DNA from: UBA3064 sp023258775
GTDB taxonomy: Bacteria > Pseudomonadota > Gammaproteobacteria > Burkholderiales > Burkholderiaceae_E
Length of the DNA: 64,000 bases
Reading direction: 5' to 3'
Assembly: GCA_044355655.1 (NCBI GenBank)
Contig: JBIKXS010000003.1
Span: 1 to 64,000 of the forward strand
The notes under the pieces were generated by a model, which had not been told where the DNA came from, made no database searches, and worked only from the letters and a program-made list of their open reading frames with translations. The position numbers and the translations under genes were made by a program. Shown here piece after piece: positions 59,805-64,000 of this stretch (position 1 is the stretch's first letter; each line of letters begins with the position of its first letter).

Positions 59805-60437
59805 TTACTTGGTCACTTGAACCGGAATGGCCATTGGGCTCACGCCGATAAGACTCGCGTGCCAGTCAAGGAGAAATCCGGCCCATATGAGGCTTCCCAA
59901 AACCACCGCGATGACGGTTGCCGAAGCCTTACTGCGAGGCCGTGAAAGACCAACTTCGGGGGTTGGTTCAGGAAAAGTCGACGCTGCTTCTTTGTCGCGT
60001 TTTCTTGCTGCACGAAATGAAGCAATCGACCACAGCAAAAAACCACCAAAAAGTAAAACATCAGCAGCCGTGCCGTTTGATAAGAGGTGCGCAAAGGCCC
60101 AAAGCTTGACGCCCAAGACCATCGGGTGGCGCAAACGCGTCTTAAACCAATTGCCAGGGACGTAGGCTGCGATCACCAAGATCATCGCAAACCAGACGAG
60201 CAAACTCGACGCATGGCGAAACCCCAAGGGCAGCTCATAAAGTGGGATCGGCTGCATGCGCGCTTGACCGTAGCCATAGATCAACACCACAAAGCCCAGG
60301 ACTGATAAGAGCGAATAAATACCTTTCCAGGGCTTTTCACCCCAGCGTTCCACAAGTCTTGTGCGTAGCGCTTCGTCAAAAATTCGGATCGAGTGAACCC
60401 CTAAAAAGATCAATAATCCGGCGATTAGCCATGTCAT
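59805..60437 (-). CDS. NnrU-family membrane protein
   Basis: A 210-residue protein with six hydrophobic helices. WLIAGLLIFLGVHSIRIFDEALRTRLVERWGEKPWKGIYSLLSVLGFVVLIYGYGQAR and RHPMVLGVKLWAFAHLLSNGTAADVLLFGGFLLWSI are typical of the NnrU/NnrU-like family. Members are often found with denitrification or isoprenoid genes, but no clear role is proven. The C-terminal hydrophobic tail ends ~30 nt from the 21-bp repeat. Confidence 0.9.
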   Translation of the reverse strand: MTWLIAGLLIFLGVHSIRIFDEALRTRLVERWGEKPWKGIYSLLSVLGFVVLIYGYGQARMQPIPLYELPLGFRHASSLLVWFAMILVIAAYVPGNWFKTRLRHPMVLGVKLWAFAHLLSNGTAADVLLFGGFLLWSIASFRAARKRDKEAASTFPEPTPEVGLSRPRSKASATVIAVVLGSLIWAGFLLDWHASLIGVSPMAIPVQVTK

Positions 60438-60522
60438 GGCGCATTTCCTTCTGATTTGGCCTAAGTCCTAGAGCATAAGATAAAGTCCAAGACCTTTTGC
60501 AGACACCGCCTAAAGTTAAATC

Positions 60523-61413
60523 ATGATTCTTCCAAACAGTTTCGAAGCCGCCTGGGAATATCGTTTGCCCAGCCCCCCGGGTGATGAAGCGCATCATTTT
60601 TGTTTTTATCGCGGTGGACTGCTTGTTAGCCAGGATGAAAACGCCAGGCAATGGCCGGTTTCCAATGCCTTAATTCGTGCGCTACTTGAACCAACCCCGG
60701 TCGACCAACATCCAAGCCGCCGGTTCATTGGTTACTGGCATGGGAAAGCTTGTTGGGGTCTAAGCTTTACCGACCAAGAGTTTCAAAACCTCGAAGCGAT
60801 GCAAGCGGGTCAGCGCGACTCGGGTCTGCGATTTGAAGCCTTGCGCGCGCTTTTTAATCGTCTTCCCGATGAGGTACTAGCGATTGCCGGTCGGGCGATT
60901 CAAATGCTCGAATTTGATCGCAGTCATCGGTTTTGTGGGGCCTGCGCAACGCTCACGAAACTTCACGAGGGGGGGCGTTCGAGGCGTTGCTCTGCCTGTG
61001 GGGAAACTAGCTACCCCCGAGTAGCACCAGCGATGATGGTGCTCATCAAACGCGAAACCATGTTAGGGCGGCAGCTTTTGCTTGCACGATCGCCGCGTTT
61101 CCCGGCGGGGATGTATAGCGCTTTGGCGGGTTTTGTCGAGCCTTCGGAGTCGATAGAGTCTTGCATTCATCGAGAAGCCTTCGAAGAAGTCGGGGTGCGT
61201 TTGCGCAATATCCAGTATTTTGACAGTCAGAGCTGGCCTTTCCCGCACTCACTGATGATCGCCTATGTGGCCGACTATGACAGTGGAGAGATTCAGTGTC
61301 AGGAGGGCGAGATTGAGGATGCGCGCTGGTTCACACTGGATGCACTACCTCAACTACCGCATCGTTTATCGATTGCCAGACGGCTAATTGATGCTGTGAT
61401 TGCCCAAGCCTAG
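60523..61413 (+). CDS. nudC: NAD+ diphosphatase / NADH pyrophosphatase (NudC-like Nudix hydrolase)
   Basis: 296 residues: an N-terminal domain, a zinc ribbon (FCGACATLTKLHEGGRSRRCSACG, four Cys near 146-170), then the Nudix domain with box GFVEPSESIESCIHREAFEEVGV near 205-227. It ends with SQSWPFPHSLMIAYVADY, the SQPWPFPxS array that marks NADH pyrophosphatases. It cleaves NAD(H), or NAD-capped RNA, to NMN and AMP. Confidence 0.92.
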   Translation: MILPNSFEAAWEYRLPSPPGDEAHHFCFYRGGLLVSQDENARQWPVSNALIRALLEPTPVDQHPSRRFIGYWHGKACWGLSFTDQEFQNLEAMQAGQRDSGLRFEALRALFNRLPDEVLAIAGRAIQMLEFDRSHRFCGACATLTKLHEGGRSRRCSACGETSYPRVAPAMMVLIKRETMLGRQLLLARSPRFPAGMYSALAGFVEPSESIESCIHREAFEEVGVRLRNIQYFDSQSWPFPHSLMIAYVADYDSGEIQCQEGEIEDARWFTLDALPQLPHRLSIARRLIDAVIAQA

Positions 61414-61470
61414 CGTGTATCAGCAAGAAGCCAAGGCGGTACCCCTGGCAAGCATCGGCACAGCTTTTCC

Positions 61471-62361
61471 ATGCGACGACAATTAGCCTACGCACTGATC
61501 CCAATCACCCCCGCGTTTTGGTCTGCAAATTATTACGTCGCGGCCAAAGCAGTTGGTGAAATCGAACCCCATGCGCTTGCCTTATTGCGCTGGGGATTTG
61601 CCCTTTGTTTGATGCTTCCTTTTGCATGGCCAGCGCTTAAGCGTCAGGGTATGCCTTCAAAACAGGAATGGATCGACAGTTTTGTATTGGGTGGCCTGGG
61701 GATGTGGATTTGCGGCGCTTTTGTTTATTACGGAGGCCGCAGCACGTCGGCCTTGAATATTGGGCTGATGTATGCGCTTTCACCCGTTTTAATCGCGCTC
61801 TTTTCAGCCTTATGGCTAAAAGAGCGATTTGATAAGCGGCAGATACTTGGCGTTGGCTTAGCCTTCACCGGTGTAATTTGGATCGTTACAAGAGGTGATC
61901 CTTTGGCAGTCAGCCGCATGCAATGGGTTGAAGGCGATCTTTGGATCGCGGTTGCGGTGCTCTGTTGGACGGCTTATTCGCTGCTGCTCAGGCAACGACC
62001 AACAAAACGTGATCCTTTCGCTCGCTTAAGTCTTATCACCGCCTGTGGTGTGGTCATGCTCATACCCCTGACCTGGATCGAGTCGCAACTCGTACCTGAC
62101 TGGCGTATCTCCTGGGAAGGACTCTGGCTTGCTGTGATCGCGGCGGTATTGCCTGGCTTTGGCGCTTATCAAGCCTATTCGTATATGCAGCAGCAACTTG
62201 GGGCTGCTCGTAGCGGTGTGGTTCTATACCTAGGCCCTTTGTATGCTGGCGTGATGGGCTGGCTCTTGCTTGAGCAGTCAATCGCAGGTTTTCACCTGCT
62301 TGGCGCAGCCTTGATCTTGCCGGGTGTATACCTCGTGACCATGCGTAAAGCTGCCGCGTAG
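61471..62361 (+). CDS. EamA-family (DMT superfamily) transporter
   Basis: A 296-residue integral membrane protein with about ten helices in two EamA repeats. Residues 1-140 begin ALIPITPAFWSANYYVAAKAVGEIEPHALALLRWGFALCLMLPFA; residues 150-290 include GVVLYLGPLYAGVMGWLLLEQSIAGFHLLGAALILPGVYLVT. A drug/metabolite exporter of unknown substrate. Convergent with the RraA gene (22-nt gap). Confidence 0.9.
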   Translation: MRRQLAYALIPITPAFWSANYYVAAKAVGEIEPHALALLRWGFALCLMLPFAWPALKRQGMPSKQEWIDSFVLGGLGMWICGAFVYYGGRSTSALNIGLMYALSPVLIALFSALWLKERFDKRQILGVGLAFTGVIWIVTRGDPLAVSRMQWVEGDLWIAVAVLCWTAYSLLLRQRPTKRDPFARLSLITACGVVMLIPLTWIESQLVPDWRISWEGLWLAVIAAVLPGFGAYQAYSYMQQQLGAARSGVVLYLGPLYAGVMGWLLLEQSIAGFHLLGAALILPGVYLVTMRKAAA

Positions 62362-62382
62362 CAACGACCAAGGACTTTCGCG

Positions 62383-63033
62383 CTACGTTAAAAAGCTCGG
62401 CAGTCGTGCGCCTTCTCGAACGCTTTGGTCTGCTTGCGCTTCGGTTTGACGAATCGCTGGCAAACGATCAATCACCCTTGGCAGGGCCGCCTGGGGAATG
62501 ACAACCACCCCATCCTGATCGGCCACCACAACATCGCCACTGCATACCGGATGGCCTGCGATGGTGACAGGCAATCCGATGGTCCCCGGACCACTTCGAT
62601 GGGGTGAGTTCGGTGTGATGCCCATGCAGTAAGCGGGAAGACCCACAGCTCGAAGCCCAGGCAGATCGCGCACGCAACCATCGGTCACAAAGCCAATTGC
62701 GCCAGCGTTTCGTGCCATACCGAGAACAAGGTCGCCGGTGACTGCGCATTGCAGATGTTGGCCCGTGGCTGCGACGATTACATCGCCCGCTTGTAAGACC
62801 TTAAGACTGTGCACAAGGGCGAGGTTATCGGCTGGCCCACAGTCACAGGTCACTGCAACGCCGCAAAAGCCCCATTGCTCTGCGATCGCGGGTTTAATCC
62901 GGTAATCGAGTGCACCACTGCCGCCGAGGGCATCGACGATAAAGCCCGTTGGCGTGCCGCTGATGGCAGCCACAAGCGCGGGGTCGGGTCGCTGAATGAC
63001 TTCAAGACGAATGCTTGGCACTTCTTCAATCAT
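62383..63033 (-). CDS. RraA-family aldolase/decarboxylase-like protein
   Basis: A 216-residue RraA-like protein. Many relatives are 4-hydroxy-4-methyl-2-oxoglutarate/4-carboxy-4-hydroxy-2-oxoadipate aldolases; others bind RNase E. DVIVAATGQHLQCAVTGDLVLGMARNAGAIGFVTDGCVRDLPGLRAVGLPAYCMGITPNSPHRSGPGTIGLPVTIAGHPVCSGDVVVADQDGVVVIP contains the G-x-x-x-R-D metal/substrate motif (GCVRD). Aldolase is more likely here given the divergent alpha-hydroxyacid dehydrogenase gene. Confidence 0.86.
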   Translation of the reverse strand: MIEEVPSIRLEVIQRPDPALVAAISGTPTGFIVDALGGSGALDYRIKPAIAEQWGFCGVAVTCDCGPADNLALVHSLKVLQAGDVIVAATGQHLQCAVTGDLVLGMARNAGAIGFVTDGCVRDLPGLRAVGLPAYCMGITPNSPHRSGPGTIGLPVTIAGHPVCSGDVVVADQDGVVVIPQAALPRVIDRLPAIRQTEAQADQSVREGARLPSFLT

Positions 63034-63077
63034 TGCCTATCCTATCGAGAAAAAGGTGAATCCATGGGGGACAACAG

Positions 63078-64000
63078 ATGAATATCCGCAGCATCGCCGA
63101 GTTTCGCCGCTTGGCGCAAGTGCGTCTGCCCCGACCGGTTTTCGATTTTGCTGATGGTGGCGCAGAAGACGAAAGCACGCTGCGAAATAACGAACGCGCA
63201 TTTTCCCGCTGGGCATTAATGCCGCAGAGTTTGCGAGGCGCCGCACAACGCGATTTGTCCATTGAATTGTTTGGCCAGCGTTTGCAGCTGCCGGTGTTGA
63301 TCGGGCCCACCGGGCTTGCCGGGCTTTTTTGGCCTCAAGGCGAACTTGCCAGTGCGCGCGCAGCGCAGCGGGCATCGACGGTTTATTGCTTAAGCCATGG
63401 TTCGGTATGTTCGATGGAGCAACTAGCTCAGGGCCATGCAGGCCAGCGCTGGATGCAGGTGTTCATCTACAAAGATCGTGGCTTTACCCGTGAACTCACT
63501 GAACGGGCAAAGGCTGCGCGTTTTTCGGCGTTGATCCTCACGATCGATAACCAGTTGCTCGGTAAACGCGAGCGAGACTGGGTGAATGGATTTGCAATTC
63601 CGCCGCGATTTGGACCTCGCGAGCTCGCCCAATATGCGATCAAGCCCGCCTGGTGGTGGGCGATGCGTCAAGAATTACCAAAAATTACCTTTGGCAATTA
63701 TGTCCGGCCCGGTGAGCCTCAATCGGTGGCGGGACTCGCAGGGCGAATGGGCAGTCTGCTTGATCCGGCAATGAACTGGCGCGATGTTGAGGCCTTGCGC
63801 GCGCATTGGCCGGGACCTTTGCTCTTAAAAGGCGTGCTGCATCCCGAGGAAGCGGCGCAAGCGCAAAAGCTCGGTGTGGATGGCTTGATTGTGTCAAACC
63901 ATGGGGGGCGTCAGCTTGACGGCGCTATTGCTTCGCTCGATGCACTGCCTTCGATTGTCGATCGTGTCGGAAGCTCAATGCCTGTGCTTTTGGATGGCGG
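63078..64000 (+). CDS. FMN-dependent alpha-hydroxyacid dehydrogenase/oxidase, N-terminal part
   Basis: Partial gene running off the right edge (307 codons seen). It is a lactate dehydrogenase/glycolate oxidase-type flavoenzyme. LPRPVFDFADGGAEDESTLRNN at the N-terminus; LPVLIGPTGLAGLFWPQGELASARAAQRA is the FMN-binding strand. PGPLLLKGVLHPEEAAQAQKLGVDGLIVSNHGGRQLDG has the catalytic Lys/His region (SNHGGRQ), and the last residues VLLDGG approach the phosphate site. The ATG at 63078 is preceded by ATGGGGGACAAC. Its substrate may be lactate, mandelate or glycolate. Confidence 0.9.
   Translation, partial: MNIRSIAEFRRLAQVRLPRPVFDFADGGAEDESTLRNNERAFSRWALMPQSLRGAAQRDLSIELFGQRLQLPVLIGPTGLAGLFWPQGELASARAAQRASTVYCLSHGSVCSMEQLAQGHAGQRWMQVFIYKDRGFTRELTERAKAARFSALILTIDNQLLGKRERDWVNGFAIPPRFGPRELAQYAIKPAWWWAMRQELPKITFGNYVRPGEPQSVAGLAGRMGSLLDPAMNWRDVEALRAHWPGPLLLKGVLHPEEAAQAQKLGVDGLIVSNHGGRQLDGAIASLDALPSIVDRVGSSMPVLLDG

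Overview
The window is almost filled by a complete type-II (purple-bacterial) photosynthesis gene cluster of about 44 kb (7203-51472). It is flanked by ordinary chromosomal genes. The gene set points to a proteobacterium making bacteriochlorophyll a and carotenoids of the spheroidene/spheroidenone series (crtA, crtC, crtD, crtF), with a reaction centre carrying a tetraheme cytochrome (pufC). Only the oxygen-dependent cyclase AcsF is present; no bchE is seen. This fits an aerobic or oxygen-tolerant anoxygenic phototroph. Gene order and flanking genes suggest a beta- (less likely gamma-) proteobacterium. That placement is an inference, since no rRNA or housekeeping marker is present.

Left flank (1-7123): the end of an ABC exporter, an acyl-CoA synthetase, an esterase, an MFS carrier, a patatin-like lipase, a thioesterase and two GNAT acetyltransferases.

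Photosynthesis cluster: (a) bchI-bchD-bchO then crtI-crtB on +; (b) crtA-crtD-crtC on -; (c) the + superoperon crtE-crtF-bchC-bchX-bchY-bchZ-pufB-orf73-pufA-pufL-pufM-pufC-dxs; (d) the - operon ppsR-bchG-pucC-like-bchP-tspO; (e) the + operon bchF-bchN-bchB-bchH-bchL-bchM-lhaA-puhA-puhB-puhC-acsF-puhE, mostly joined by 4-8 nt overlaps. Together these make isoprenoid precursor (dxs), carotenoid, bacteriochlorophyllide a, its esterified tail (bchG, bchP), the LH1 ring and the reaction centre. Assembly factors (lhaA, puhB, puhC, puhE) and the redox repressor PpsR are also encoded. No puc (LH2), pufQ, pufX, bchE or ppaA/aerR gene was recognised.

Regulation: five perfect TGT-N12-ACA palindromes (PpsR/CrtJ type) lie before bchI, crtI, crtA/crtE, bchC and bchF/ppsR. 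Two of them have a degenerate second copy exactly 8 bp away.

Right flank (51582-64000): a PLP-dependent dehydratase, a YkuK-family protein, a glyoxalase-fold protein, HtpX, and a possible catabolic group (flavin monooxygenase, SDR, PNPOx-like, RidA, crotonase, cupin). NnrU-like, NudC, an EamA carrier, RraA and the start of an FMN-dependent alpha-hydroxyacid dehydrogenase follow.

Two things stand out. One is a 73-residue, single-span protein gene inserted between pufB and pufA, whose membrane-exit motif resembles that of LH1 beta but which lacks a pigment-binding histidine. The other is a recurrent in-frame growth of short tandem repeats and low-complexity inserts inside otherwise conserved enzymes (CrtA, BchB, BchM, BchC, BchD, PpsR, TspO), with similar repeat arrays beside two flanking genes.
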